64,000 bases of DNA from Magnolia sinica. Its lineage: Eukaryota > Streptophyta > Magnoliopsida > Magnoliales > Magnoliaceae. A program made the translations under genes and the position numbers. The stretch spans positions 56,201,528-56,265,527 of the forward strand of contig NC_080587.1 in the NCBI RefSeq assembly GCF_029962835.1. Reading direction: 5' to 3'. The notes beneath the pieces are model-generated. The model did no database searches. It was not told the origin of the DNA and worked only from the letters and a program-made list of their open reading frames with translations. Positions 11,065 through 22,291 of this stretch are shown here, piece after piece (position 1 is the first letter of the stretch; each line of letters opens with the position of its first letter).

Positions 11065-12293
11065 CTACACTCCGTAAACCAGCCGTTCCAAGACAGTAAG
11101 CCGCTCGTTCATCGATTCCCTAAACTGGGAGACATCCCGCTGAATCGCTCCAATTCGATCCTGATGGAGCTTAAATCGTTTAGCATGCCTAGGAGTTGAT
11201 GTCGACGGTGCTTGATGGGGCACAGGCAGCTCTTCCCAAGCCATTTCAGTCTCTGCAATGGGAGCATTTCCTTCACCTCCTACTGCTTCTTCTTGAATGC
11301 CTTCCTCTGGATCCTCGAGATACTTATGGAACTTCAAGTCCATTCTTCGAATGTTATTTTTGTTGAAGACTTGGAGAGGAAGTTCCAGATCACTCGTAGT
11401 CGGAAAACCAATGTCGTCGCATACTGTGTGTATGATCCAAGGGTAGGGCAGGTGAACATCCCTAGCCGTATGAAAGGCATAGACCAACTGGTGCACGATG
11501 AGAGTAGGCAAGCAAACCTTAACGCTAGAGGTTACCGAATAAATTATCATAGTCATGGAACCCGTAAGATCGGCCTTGTTGGAACCTCTAGAATAGATAT
11601 TCGAAGAAAAAATTCCATGCAGGATCCGAAATCAAGGTTCCATGAATCTGACTTTTAGAGCATTGCCTTGGTGCCACTGGACGTCACGACTATGATAGAG
11701 GAACTTGGTGACCATGGACCGAGTCTCAATATTTTTCAGATCCAAATTTGATAGTCCAACAAATGATAGAGTAAGATTAAAAATTCCTATGATAGACTCC
11801 GGAGTGATCTACAAATCATCACCATCGACGGTCACAATGATGGACAGAGGGTCGGATATTGGAGAATGACAAGTGGCAAAGAAATTATATGTTCATTCAA
11901 GATGACATGGCCCACCAAAATTAAGAACGACAACCAATCTATGGCAGCAAGCAGAGGTTCCAGGTTATATAGAATTAGACAACTCCTATCGACTTTTCTC
12001 TCCTGAATAACCTCTCTCCTAATAAACTTCTCCAAGACCGGATTTATTTTAACCGGTGGAGGTGCCGGTGCCTCGGACTGAGACCCACCATGCGATCTAG
12101 TGCGCTGCCTTGTAGGGGTCCCATGTTCCGGGCCTCTTGCTTTTTCTTTAGAGGCAAATACTTTTTGTCGAGAGGTTTTAGAAGACTCTCCCGCACCGGA
12201 CACTATCCCTTTGTCTTTTCCCATGTGAACAAAAAGAGGTTTTGAAAGTTTTGGGAAAGATGAAAAAAAACAACTTGACAAGGAGATACCCAA
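11065..12293 (-). pseudogene. Extra ORF of the Sirevirus-like element, 'putative plant transposon protein' type
   Basis: Read right to left. An N-terminal basic, Ser/Pro-rich region begins MGKDKGIVSGAGESSKT (Met near 12224) and is followed by KINPVLEKFIRREVIQERKV. Then comes a frame-broken middle, a block with SVKVCLPTLIVHQLVYAF and HLPYPWIIHTVCDDIGFP, and a Glu-rich tail ending in a coiled-coil-like MNERLTVLERLVYGV at 11065. The middle block resembles the 'putative plant transposon protein' domain (PF20167-like), which is usually met in gypsy-associated or plant-mobile ORFs. It lies in sense with gag, where a Copia element should have integrase and RT. At least one frameshift or stop lies between the 12293-11832 and 11556-11065 blocks. 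Function unknown. Confidence 0.55.
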
Positions 12294-12299
12294 AAAGAA

Positions 12300-12660
12300 G
12301 ATGGAGTCTTGATGTATAGAAGGGTATTACCAAATTTGTGGAATGTTTGGGGCTATCCGACGAGGCTCCGAGCTGTCCGGTTGAGCGAGCAGGGAAGAGA
12401 AAAAAAAACTGAGAAAAATTACCCTTTTTCGCTCTTCATTGCCTTATATCGGGCGGCAACTTTTGATATCATCGATCCTTATTTTGATGATATCAAGAGG
12501 CCCTGATCGATATTATTGGGCCTATCTTCAATATCATTCTCGATCATAAGACTCTTCACATTCCAAAGAGGCGTCGATGATATCGACCCATTATCGATTA
12601 ATCGAGAATCCACATGATTTATCGACGGACATATCAAAGGTGAATATTTTTCATTTTAGC
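12300..12660 (-). promoter_or_regulatory. Possible internal promoter block before the extra ORF
   Basis: The block has TATAAGG on the minus strand near 12443-12449 and several TCGAT/GATATC motifs (12460-12620) like those of the LTR. It sits directly upstream of the extra ORF and could drive it separately. This is inference from composition only. Confidence 0.3.
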
Positions 12661-12897
12661 ATTTCAACAGACTTTCATGTATTGAATAGTATATCTTTGA
12701 ATCATTAGTATGCACAGCAAAATTTTGTACAATTATTGTACAACCAAAAATTATAAACATCAAGATGTTTATATACAAAAAGATTGAGGTGAGAGACCTC
12801 AGATGTATCATTAATAGCTTGGAAAAAATTGCATCATTTCAGCAAATATCTATATCTCGATGCATGACCTGGACTTGTTTTTCTATGCTCAACATTT

Positions 12898-13110
12898 CTA
12901 GGCATAGGGATCATCCTTTCCTTTACCTTTGATGACATAGCAGTGGTTATTTGTGCGAGAACCCTTCATTACTGATTTTCCTGAGAGGTCTAGGATTTTG
13001 CATTTTTCTTTGTTGAATGTAACCACATGCTCATTGTCACATATTTGAGAAATGCTTTGAAGATTGTGAGTTAATCCTTTTATGCAAAAAGCATTCTCAT
13101 TTTTAAGCAA
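12898..13110 (-). pseudogene. Start of the GAG-pre-integrase region (Copia)
   Basis: Minus-strand frame with AFCIKGLTHNLQSISQICD and VVTFNKEKCKILD, the usual lead-in between protease and integrase of Copia polyproteins. It ends abruptly at 12898, and the zinc-binding HHCC and the integrase core do not follow. Confidence 0.7.
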
Positions 13111-13139
13111 GTCTGTTCCTTTAATAATTCCCTGTCCAA

Positions 13140-13667
13140 TTACCTAGTGGTGTTTCCATCACCATAGGTGACTATCCCATCATTAAGATCTGAATAATTT
13201 GTAAGGAGAGATTTGTCACTTATGACATGTCTTGAACATCCACTATCCAGGTACCACTTAGTTTCATTGCCTGGTATATGGTTTGAATGAGTAACCAAAC
13301 AATTCTTCTTTTCTTTTGGGACCCATTTTGTGATAGGATTTTTGACTATGGTAGATTCAGTTTTCTGATTTAATTCGACCACTTGATTTATTAACTCCTT
13401 GTTGGTTATTTTAGGCGGTGAATCTCTTTTATCCATTCTCCTATGCTGACTCCAGACATTTTGCATTTCTCTAGTTGGTTTGAGTTTTCCAATATGATTC
13501 TGACCAGATCTATGATGAGTCTTCCCAGGAGACATGCATTCGAATTTATAGTGACTCGAATCACCACATAAATGACAAACTAGATTAGCTCTAGTATTAC
13601 TTCCTGAAGCAGTAGATTTTTCAATCTTTCGTGTTGCTTTTTCAGATTTTTTTTTTAGATTTTTCAT
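13140..13667 (-). CDS. Copia gag C-terminus with zinc knuckle, and aspartic protease
   Basis: An open frame of 175 codons. A complete CX2CX4HX4C knuckle (CHLCGDSSHYKFEC) lies near residues 31-44 and would bind RNA in the particle. A linker follows, then WYLDSGCSRHVISD near residue 137, the active site of the retroviral-type aspartic protease with DSG intact. The Met is an internal one, because the real polyprotein starts near 15220. The frame is broken on both sides. Confidence 0.8.
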   Translation of the reverse strand: MKNLKKKSEKATRKIEKSTASGSNTRANLVCHLCGDSSHYKFECMSPGKTHHRSGQNHIGKLKPTREMQNVWSQHRRMDKRDSPPKITNKELINQVVELNQKTESTIVKNPITKWVPKEKKNCLVTHSNHIPGNETKWYLDSGCSRHVISDKSLLTNYSDLNDGIVTYGDGNTTR

Positions 13668-13977
13668 ATCCTAAGCTGCTCTTGTCCTTTCCAGGTCTTC
13701 CCATACCTAAAAGTTTTTCTAGCTTCTCACCACTCTGGGAAAACTTATAGTTTAGCTTAACTATTTTTTTGGATTCTTCTAGATCAAACAGGAGTGTGTG
13801 ATTTTTATTTTGGAGGAGCATATTTTTATCTTTTAATTGTTCAACCTGGTTGTTTAGTTTTTCAGACTCGGATTAAAGGAATGTGTTGATTCTCTCGAGT
13901 ATATCATTATCTGAATGATATTGCTATTAATCATTAATTAGATGTGTATTAATTTCCAGAGTTTTATCCAGATCTTC

Positions 13978-14280
13978 TTACAGCAATTCCTTTTTGTTTT
14001 CAGATATTCCAATTCTTCTAACTATGTTGATACTATGGATGTAAAGTTGATTGTAAGCATCTTGTAGTTTTTTTTGTTCTTCTTCTTCTTCCTTTTCAGT
14101 TTCCTCATTATCTGATGAAAATGATTCAGTGGCTTGTGGTTCTTCATCGTTCTCAGTTTCGCTGGGTATGATTGAAGCAGTGGATATTATAAGAATTTTC
14201 AAAAATTTCTGATCTCCATCGCTCTCTGAGTTGCTAGTTTCTAAGTTTGACTCTTCTTTATCATCCAATGTAGCAGCCAT
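13978..14280 (-). pseudogene. Acidic gag linker
   Basis: A 100-codon frame very rich in Glu and Ser (runs of EEE), typical of the spacer between the UBN2 domain and the zinc knuckle in Sirevirus-like gag. Confidence 0.5.
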
Positions 14281-14304
14281 TACTTTACCCTTAGTTTTTT
14301 CTAT

Positions 14305-15220
14305 TTAGGCATTCAGTAGAAAGATGTCCAAACTTCTAATAGGTGTAAAATTGTAGTTCTTTGGTCTTTTTACCAAATTTACCTGTAGAAGGTCTATTGT
14401 CCATCTTTCTTCCATTAAATGGATGGCTACGATTTCTCTAAAAAAACTTTCTGAATCGTTGAGCCAATAAAGCCACTTCCTCATCTTCATCTTCTCTTTC
14501 ACTTTCAATGTCCTCATTTGATGTTTTCTTTAAAGTTTTGAGGACAGTATTTTTTGAATTTTTGGGTTTGTTTGAAGTGTTGTTCAAATGTTTGTAGGGA
14601 ACCTACCAGTTCTTCTACTTTCATTTCGTCTATGTTCCTACATTCTTTAATGGTTGTTACTTTAAGATTGAATCATTCCGGTAGGGATCTTAGAATTTTC
14701 CTATAGATTTTAGGTACCGGGACTTACTTTCCTAATCCACTCATGGAGTTGCAAATGATATTTAATTTCATGAATAACTCCATGAAGGTCTCATGCTCTT
14801 CCATTCTGAGACTTTCGAATTGTAAGGTCAGTAGTTGTGGTTTGGATCTCTTCACAGTGCTTGTGCCTTCATGGGTTGTTTCCAATAGATCCCATGCTTC
14901 TTTAGATGTCCCACACATACTTATTTGATTGAAAATGTCTTGGGACATGACACAGTGATGGCGTTCATAGCTTTCGCTTCAACAGTTTGTTTTTCTTTAT
15001 CGAACGTCGTCCACTTCTCTTTGGGTTTGGGTTTTGTGATGGTTGTGCCATTATCAAGTACAATTTGCTCAGATGGTGGCACATATCTACTTTCAACTAT
15101 ATCCCAAACATCATGATCTAGAGATCTCAGAAAGTAGTGCATTCTAGCCTTCCAGTATGCGTAATTTAAGCCATCAAATACTGGAGGCCTAGTGACCGAT
15201 GATCCCTCTCCTTTGGCCAT
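14305..15220 (-). pseudogene. Copia gag N-terminal region (UBN2-like), frameshifted
   Basis: Starts MAKGEGSSVTRPPVFDGLNY (Met near 15220), then YWKARMHYFL. After a frame change near 14935 it continues FNQISMCGTSKEAWDLLETT, LTLQFESLRMEEHETF and LFMKLN. These are the conserved blocks of the UBN2 gag domain of Copia elements. Another break near 14720 leads to a poor frame that ends near 14305. It would form the virus-like particle if intact; here it is in three frames. Confidence 0.8.
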
Positions 15221-15277
15221 ATTCGCAACTTTAGTCAAGATCACTCTCTAGGCAGTGAAGCCCTTAAAGAGAGACCT

Positions 15278-15289
15278 GCTCTGATACCA
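15278..15289 (-). other. Primer-binding site, tRNA-Met type
   Basis: TGGTATCAGAGC on the minus strand, 2 bases from the end of the 5' LTR. This is the standard Copia primer site and fixes the orientation. Confidence 0.85.
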
Positions 15290-15291
15290 AT

Positions 15292-17151
15292 TGAAATTGC
15301 GGTGACAACCACCTTAGTTGAAGTAGGAATATGCCAATATACCTAGAGGGGGGTGAATAGGACTTTTTAAAGGTTTTATGGTTTATTTAAAATCCCATCG
15401 CTCTAATCCTAACAACAAGTATATATTAGGATTACTCAAAATTAACCCTATCGGCTTCCAAGCCCAGTAGAGGATTCAATCACAAACTTACTTAATATGA
15501 AGAGTATTTAAGTTAGTTTATGATGGTTATGACTGTGTGTGTGAGGTGTGATCTCAGATAATAAAATATGAAGAGTATTTAAGGAATGATCACAAGGGTC
15601 TTCTGGACTCTAATAACTTACAGATTAGCAGATGAGTCCCTTTCAGCACATTTACGAAGATCTCCTCCTTTGTTGACGAAGAATCTTTCGCTTCCTTGAT
15701 CCGTAACTCAGATGATGTACCAATACATGGTGACTGGTTGGGTCAAGGTTAAGATGGAATCCTACTCTATTAAATATTTTCCTATAAGAAAGATAGAGTG
15801 ATTCCAGTCATCTATGCATTCAAGGGATCCCAGCTTAATGATTTGCCATTAAGGTGGTAGCTGGAGGATCCTTGAATGCGGAAGTTCATTCCCCAATCCA
15901 CTCTATTGAATATCAATGATGAGAGTGGATTGGAGGATGAACTCCCTTGAGAGAAAGGGCTTTGGGTAAATGATCTAAGGTTAAACACTCAAAAGCACTC
16001 TCTTCTTTCTCTACCAGCAACTAAAGACAAGCTCTCTATCTATAGGCAAAAAGTTTCAACGGATATAAAACGGTCACATTTATAACAGAGTTCGATATCA
16101 TTGAGCAGGGTCGATAACATCGAGGGTATACTCTCGATTGCATCGACTGGCCGCTCGATGACATAAACTCAAATGTTATACGCTTTTGAAACTTTCTACC
16201 ATCTAGTCGAGGAAATTGAAATACGCGTCGATGCCATTGGATTTCGAACTCCAATTTTATCGAGACGAGGATCGATTCCTTGACATTTGAAAATGAGAGA
16301 GATTTGCTTTGAAATATTTCAGGTTTACAAGAATGATCGAGGGACCTTCGATATCATCAGAATTTGAATGTCGATGATAACGATAGCTGTGTCGAGGAAT
16401 CGATAAATCCAAGGAATTTTCGTTTAAGCTTACTGGATAGTTTCTGTCCTTGTTCGATGTCATCGAAACTGTACCGATATCATCGATATTTAAATATCGA
16501 TTCTATCGAGTGACCCTCGATCATAGATAAACTATCTTGAAATATTTTGCTTGAAATCTTCGTGCCCATGATTGATAACATCGAGAGCCTTCCGATGTCA
16601 TTGAGATTTGAACTTCTATGGTATTGAGGAGGGCTTCGATATATCGATGCACATATGATATTCTTAAGTGAAAACAAGGGTACCGAAGATCTGCCTGTCG
16701 ATATTATCGAGTCACCTTCGATGGACTCGAGATTCAAATATTGATGATATTGATAGGTATATCGATTCATCGATAAATCCATCCAGAGATATATGCGGTT
16801 GCTAGACATATTTTGTCCTTATAATGATGATATCATTTAGGTATCGAGGACATCGACAGCGCAGGTTGATCATATCGAGCAGTGTATCGATAAAATCGAC
16901 AAAACAAGAAAACTTAGAGATTTTCTGATTTTGAAAAAGTTTGTTAACTTAAAAACCCTATGATGTTCTAACTTGTTTTAAGGGTTTAAATACCTGGTGT
17001 TATGGGACATGGGACGTGAGGCTTAGATTTACTTGTGGTGAGCTTGTGTACACATCCGGTTGAGGCAGACGCTTTGAGTTGATCTACCTATGAGGTTCTA
17101 CAGTCTAGCTGACTCAACACTCACGCTAATTGACAAATTAGGGCACTTTCA
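15292..17151 (-). repeat. 5' LTR of the Sirevirus-like element (481-bp internal deletion)
   Basis: Runs from TGAAATTGCGGTGA to GGGCACTTTCA. Compared with the left copy it jumps from AAGAGTATTTAAGGA to ATGATCACAAGGG, with AAGGAA at both deletion edges. The minus-strand TATA region near 16035 is mutated. Confidence 0.8.
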
Positions 17152-17939
17152 TAGACATATTGTGGATGAGTAGGCACATTGATGTGAAGATTCTGTTCAT
17201 TACTACTACTCAATAGAGGCATTATATCGTCAAGTGTTGACGGCTCAGAAGGTTGCCTTAACTGAGTGGTTTCAAATTCCAGAGTCATCTCGGGCAACTT
17301 GTCCATCTCCCTAATCATATTATAATCTAAATCAGGGGAGTGGTCTACACACGCCTCAAAAGAGTCATGCGGTTCACTTAGAAGGGACTCTTCCTCAACA
17401 TGTAAATCCAACATGTCAGATGGGTGGAGTAGATCATTATGGTCGATAATATCTTGTATCTCGTGATTACTTTCTTGAACCATAATTGAAATCGATTCCA
17501 GTGAATCTTGGGCTGTAAACTTGTGATTCTCATTCCAACACTTATCATCTTCTAATTCAGTACAGTTCACAAGTGGGATGAGATCACTTTCCTCACATTA
17601 TTTTCCTAGGTTGAGTTGAGGCTCGAATAAACTAGCGTCTTCTTCCTCATTAAAGTCAAGTGTGTCATATGACTGGAGTGTATCAGTATTATTATATTTA
17701 AAAGACACCCATGTCTCTTGATCATTCATTTGGACAGTCATCGAGATCGACTCTTCGGGAAATAAAGTCGTATGCTCGTTAACACAATCCAACTCTTTAT
17801 TCTCAATTTCAGTACTCTCTACAAGCGAGTTAGGATCACTTTCCTTGCATTGTGTTTCTCGATTGGGTTGAGATTGTGATAACATAACATCTTTAACCTT
17901 ATCGAGGCGCAATTTAATCGCTTCCAATAATTTCATCAT
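17121..17939 (-). pseudogene. Acidic gag-like ORFs of the Athila-like element
   Basis: Two adjoining minus-strand frames, 17939-17598 (MMKLLEAIKLRLDKVKDVML at the start) and 17570-17121, are separated by one stop. Both are rich in Glu, Asp and Ser, repeat the theme ESISMTVQ / ESISIMVQ, and have no catalytic motif. The second runs into the Copia LTR, so its last residues (from about 17151 down) are foreign. With 7313-7786 they are the only coding remains of this element; the family is not recognised. Confidence 0.45.
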
Positions 17940-18683
17940 GCCTATGACAAGTTGGTTGAACTATTCTTGATAGTTCGTGAAATTCAAACGTGAATCCTCT
18001 TGGATCGTTTCTGGTTGGATTTCAAAGGTAGGGGATCCAAGAGAACAGTCACTATAATTAATTATTGGTTAATCTCTCTAATGTTGATGTTTTCACTGAT
18101 CATAGTCATATGGGTCATAGCTGGGAGAGTCTGATGGTTGTTGGTACATATTATCACCTATAATATAATCTCTCATTGTTTTCTTCTTGTCTGATTGGTG
18201 ATAATAGTTCTCACTCCCATAATTATGATAACCCTAACAATCACGTACTATTTTCGTAATCTATGAGGTGTAATTATTCTCTTGCCTATGGTCACATAAG
18301 GACTTTTTAACTAGTGGAGCATTGTATTCTGGTTGGTTCTCGATGATGGTTTCAGAAAAATTTTGAGACAGGTTATTTCCTAACATAATCATCTGACAAC
18401 TCTTCACAATTTCTCACACTTTAAAACTAGCTCAGCATACTGACGTTCCCACTCTTGCATATACATGGTGAAACCCTAATCCTGAACCTAATTCTAAAAT
18501 ACACTAAAAGAAAAATCCTACAACAATATGAAAAGTAAGTAAATGAGAAGTTAGAAGGAGTTTACTGGTTTGGAGAGTTTTATATTATAATCCTACAAAA
18601 TAGAAAACAATGTTAGTTTTTTAAAATAAATCAGAAAAAACCATAACCTACAAACAAAACAAAAATTTAGTTCTAAAAATAAA

Positions 18684-18970
18684 TTAGTTTCTAAAAACAA
18701 ATTAGGAAAGCTTTTAAATCTAGAAATAGAAAGAAAAGTTAGTTTCTAAAAACAAATTAGGAAAGTTTTTGAATCTGGAAATAGAAAGAAAAGTTAGTTT
18801 CTAAAAACAAATTAGAAAAGTTTTTAAATATGGAAATAGAAAAAAAAATTAGTTTCTAAAAACAATTAGAAAAGTTTCTATCTTAAAATTAGAAAGTAAG
18901 TTAGTTTTTAAAAACAAAAAAGGAAAGTTTCTAAACCTAGAAATAGAAAGCTAAGTTAGTTTCAAAAATA
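18684..18970. repeat. Leader tandem repeat, about five 55-bp units
   Basis: TTAGTTTCTAAAAACAAATT restarts at 18684, 18739, 18794, 18849, 18901 and 18955. Each unit ends with a GAAATAGAAAG-like segment. It lies between the primer site and the first ORF of the Athila-like element. Confidence 0.8.
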
Positions 18971-19069
18971 ATTCTGAAAAAACCTTAACCTAAAAATAGA
19001 GAGTAGAAAAATCATAATCTTAACCTAATTCCAAAACTAATCAAATCCAGAAAATGCAACCGTCAATTG

Positions 19070-19084
19070 CCGGCAACGGCGCCA
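19070..19084 (-). other. Primer-binding site complementary to tRNA-Asp
   Basis: TGGCGCCGTTGCCGG on the minus strand, 6 bases inside the 5' LTR edge. Confidence 0.8.
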
Positions 19085-19090
19085 AAAACT

Positions 19091-20329
19091 TGTTCACAAC
19101 CCCAAGTGTAGGGTCACGATGTAGTAATAATCTCGGTAAGACTAAGGTCGAATCCACAAGAACTGATCTTATGCATTTCTGAAATTAACTAGAAGTATAA
19201 CTAGAAAAAGATGTAAAACTAATTCTGAAGTGATTGTGAGCGTAATTGTGAATTAAGTAATTAAAATAAAGAATTTAAAGGTGGAAACTAGGGTGTCAAG
19301 GATCCACTTGTACTGATCAGGGAGCCCTCTTACTTGATTCAAGTAACACAATTAGAATTGGAGTCCTATCCTATCTAATTGAAAAATATATCAATAAAAC
19401 CAAATTTGAACTTCCATTGACCTAATTCTTAATGAAGGAGAACTATGATAATTGGTAGGGATTCCATCACCAAACCATGCACGGGAGACAATGACAAACA
19501 ACAAGATTTACCAATCCCATAATATCAAATCAGGAAAAGAAGATACTCAAAGCTATTGCAGATCTACTGTAATTTGAGTCACAATAAACCATTAAAAACT
19601 GAAAGTATTCCTTAAATATCAAATTAGAATCCATGGAGTTCAACATAAATATGAATTAAAGCAATAGAAACATCTCATCATGCTACAAGCTTCACCTCTT
19701 AGCCCTAGCTAAGAGGTTTAGCCAACCATAGAGATGATTGGAACAAAGTCTCTTAAGAAAAGTATGAAAACAACTAAAGAAGGAGAAGAAAAACTGTTGG
19801 CGATGGCTTCTCTACCATTTTGCCCCACTCCTTAAACCTTAGAAGATGCTTATGAACATCCTAAGGAGTCCTATTTATAGTTGTGGAACTCCAACTTTCG
19901 CACCTAGTTGGAAAACTCTAGAAGCCGCCTCAAATTGACATAGTTTGCTAAAATAGACTTCACTCTGTGCAGCTTTTAAAAATAGACTTCACTCTACGCA
20001 ATTTCACAAAATGACTCAGAGTTTCATAATATGCTTTTTCAGGACAATTTCATGATTTCTTTCTTCACTTCAAATCTTTAATTCTCTTCATTCTTCACTT
20101 GATTTTCTTGGATCTTTGGCATGTGAACTCTTCAATCTTGGTCTTCTAAGATCCATCCCTTGCCTTGGTGATTCTTAAGCATCAAATCCATGCTTTTAGC
20201 ACCCTTTTCAATCTAAGCTCTTAAATTCACTTTGCAAGACAAACATGAGTAAAATAGAACATTAAGCATTATCATGTTCATAAACCAAGATATAAATGGG
20301 GGATAATATGCAATATTTGACCCTCAACA
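19091..20329 (-). repeat. 5' LTR of the Athila-like element
   Basis: TGTTCACAACCCC...GACCCTCAACA. TATA box CTATAAATAG on the minus strand at 19871-19880. A short local repeat, AAATAGACTTCACTCT, occurs twice near 19952 and 19979 and is absent as a pair in the partner. Confidence 0.85.
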
Positions 20330-20334
20330 CATTT
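20330..20334. repeat. Right target-site duplication of the Athila-like element
   Basis: CATTT, partner of CATTC at 4865-4869. Confidence 0.65.
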
Positions 20335-21751
20335 GCTCCACTAATTTTCAAATTTCACCTGCATGCTTAGCGACATATTCTAAATATAATCTAGACCTGT
20401 TGTAACACTTCTCTGAAGAGCATCCTGAATCTTTCAAAGCTTTTGAAGAAACAAATTTTTCGTTGGATATTTATTTCTGAAAAATAACTTCATGCAGTCA
20501 TAGTAAACTCTAAGAAAACTATGAACATCATCAGCTCTTCTCCAATCACCTTTACTAGGTAACCAAGATATGCTTTATCACAAACTGCAAATTCTGAGGA
20601 CACAATTTTCAACTCAACTGGCGCATACAACATTTCATATGTTAAATTCCAACAGGTGAACACATCTAACTTTAATATTTTTTGAGTTCCAACATGTAAA
20701 CATTGGAGTATGTCATTCTACATACTAAGTCTTGGTGGTAACCCCTGTATACTTCACAGTCTCTCTTATGTTCTCAATCGTGTCATCAATTATTTTTAGT
20801 CTCTCTTGCACAATTAGATTCAGAATATAAGCACAACATCTCACTTGAAAATTTTTTCCTCCAAAATAAAAATTCTCTACTGTCTTGAATTGGCTCCGTA
20901 AAAAAGAAATCATAGCATTATTTGTAGATGCATTATCTAATGTGATTGAAGATATCCTACTTTTGATACCCCACTCCTGAGGACAATTGTATAGGCAGTC
21001 TGAAATAACCAAACCAGTATAAATAGGAGAAAGGTGACGAAAGTTTAAAATTGTCTTACGTAGATTCCAATCTGCATCCACATAGTATGCAGTTAGCGAC
21101 ATGTACCCCTTCCTTTGGTTTGATGTCGTCCACAAGTCTTAAGTAAAACTTATACGTGAGATTGATGACATAATGGTTTTCATCTTTGTCTTCTCATTCA
21201 TATACACCTTCATGCATTTTCTTTTCACCATAACCTGCGAACACTTCTTAAATCTTGGATTCAAGTATCTATTGTATTCGCTAAAAACTCCGCTCTCTAT
21301 AAATCTAAATGGTTTCTCTTCAACAATAATTATTCTTGCAAACTACTCTTTTAGTTTGTCTTTTATAAAATTATAAGTGATGAGAACAGCTTGCATGTCG
21401 AAGTTTCTTTCTCCAGATGAGGCAAATGAGAGCAATTGTTGGCCTGAATGTGAGATTTTTAGATTCTTAGCACAATCAATAGTATCTTTGTGATAATGTG
21501 AAGTTGATCCCCTAGAATGCTTTGCAAATGTTGACTTGCAATGCTTACATCTAACTTTTATAACACGATTCGAACCTTCTTTCACCTCAACCTCTTCAAA
21601 ATCGTCCCAAACTACTGATATATATTTTTTTCCCTTTATTTGATGTATCTAAATTTAAGTTTCTCTCATCTCGTTCTACATCAACAACTAGAGGGGATGT
21701 GGCAGATGCACTAACACCAGGGGTAGTAGGGACATCCTCATTAGCCATCTT
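20335..21751 (-). pseudogene. hAT transposase, N-terminal and central part (split gene, part 1)
   Basis: The start is MANEDVPTTPGVSASATSP at 21751. The Met at 21832 is less likely because its lead-in looks like untranslated sequence. After a one-base frameshift near 21612 it reads VVWDDFEE, then CKHCKSTFAKHSRGSTSHYH, a BED-type zinc finger that binds DNA ends. The block 21135-20725 holds ITLDNASTNN (the DDE region around the second acidic residue) and the conserved CCAYILNLIVQERL. Below 20725 the reading is decayed, ending at GGAGCAAATG, which joins to the part at 4869. Confidence 0.85.
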
Positions 21752-21839
21752 TAAATATAAAAATAAGAAAACACGCGTAAGATATGTGAAATTCAAAGGT
21801 GTGATTGTAATATGTGATTTGTAAGTAGGCATTTTCTAA

Positions 21840-22291
21840 TGTTTCCTAACTTTTAATTTCACTTTTATCCCATTTAGTAATATATCATGTACTCTACTCA
21901 CACAATTTATATGCGAGTCGAAAACTCGGCAGCATCTCCCCATAATTCTCCAAATATATGTAAAAATTCTCTACTGTTTGAGTGTCATCGCCATTATCTG
22001 TTATTCACATATGGGAGGCAGTCAACCAATTGAGAACCATATATTTAGAGAATAAATTGGATTGATACATCGAATCTCGAACTCTATGTAAATTGTGTAA
22101 GCAACATTAAGGTACATGATATATTACCAAACTGTCCAACTTGGACAATTTAAGAATTCATATATATATATCAAACTAATAATTGATTTGAATATAATTT
22201 ATTTTATATGAATTCTTAAACGTGTAAGTAGATTATTAAATTCATCTGTCAAGTGTCAAGTGAAATCGCTCTAAAACTAATTGATTTGTGT
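21840..22291. other. AT-rich hAT 5' flank
   Basis: Upstream of the hAT start on the minus strand. No ORF or motif that I can name. Confidence 0.3.

Larger units (their letters stand above)
7787..17151 (-). mobile_element. Copia/Sirevirus-like element with gag and protease but no RT, nested in the Athila-like element
   Basis: Long direct LTRs (about 2335 and 1860 bp) enclose it. A TGGTATCAGAGC primer site (tRNA-Met type) lies on the minus strand next to the right LTR, and a polypurine tract lies next to the left LTR, so it runs right to left. Gag, zinc knuckle, protease and the start of the pre-integrase domain are recognisable. The space for integrase, RT and RNase H holds a different ORF (11065-12293). 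Several polypurine-tract-like motifs before the 3' LTR, long LTRs and an extra 3' ORF are known Sirevirus traits. No clean target duplication was found: GTCAC on the left, TAGAC on the right. Confidence 0.8.
4870..20329 (-). mobile_element. Athila-like LTR retrotransposon without pol (LARD-like), itself interrupted
   Basis: Two direct LTRs (4870-6078, 19091-20329) bound it. A primer-binding site TGGCGCCGTTGCCGG, complementary to the 3' end of tRNA-Asp, lies on the minus strand next to the right LTR, so transcription runs right to left. Athila-lineage Ty3/gypsy elements use tRNA-Asp. Leaving out the 9.4-kb Copia insertion (7787-17151), only about 3.6 kb of interior remains. It has no RT, RNase H, integrase or protease motif that I can see, only acidic low-complexity ORFs. 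It must therefore have moved with help from a relative. Confidence 0.8.
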
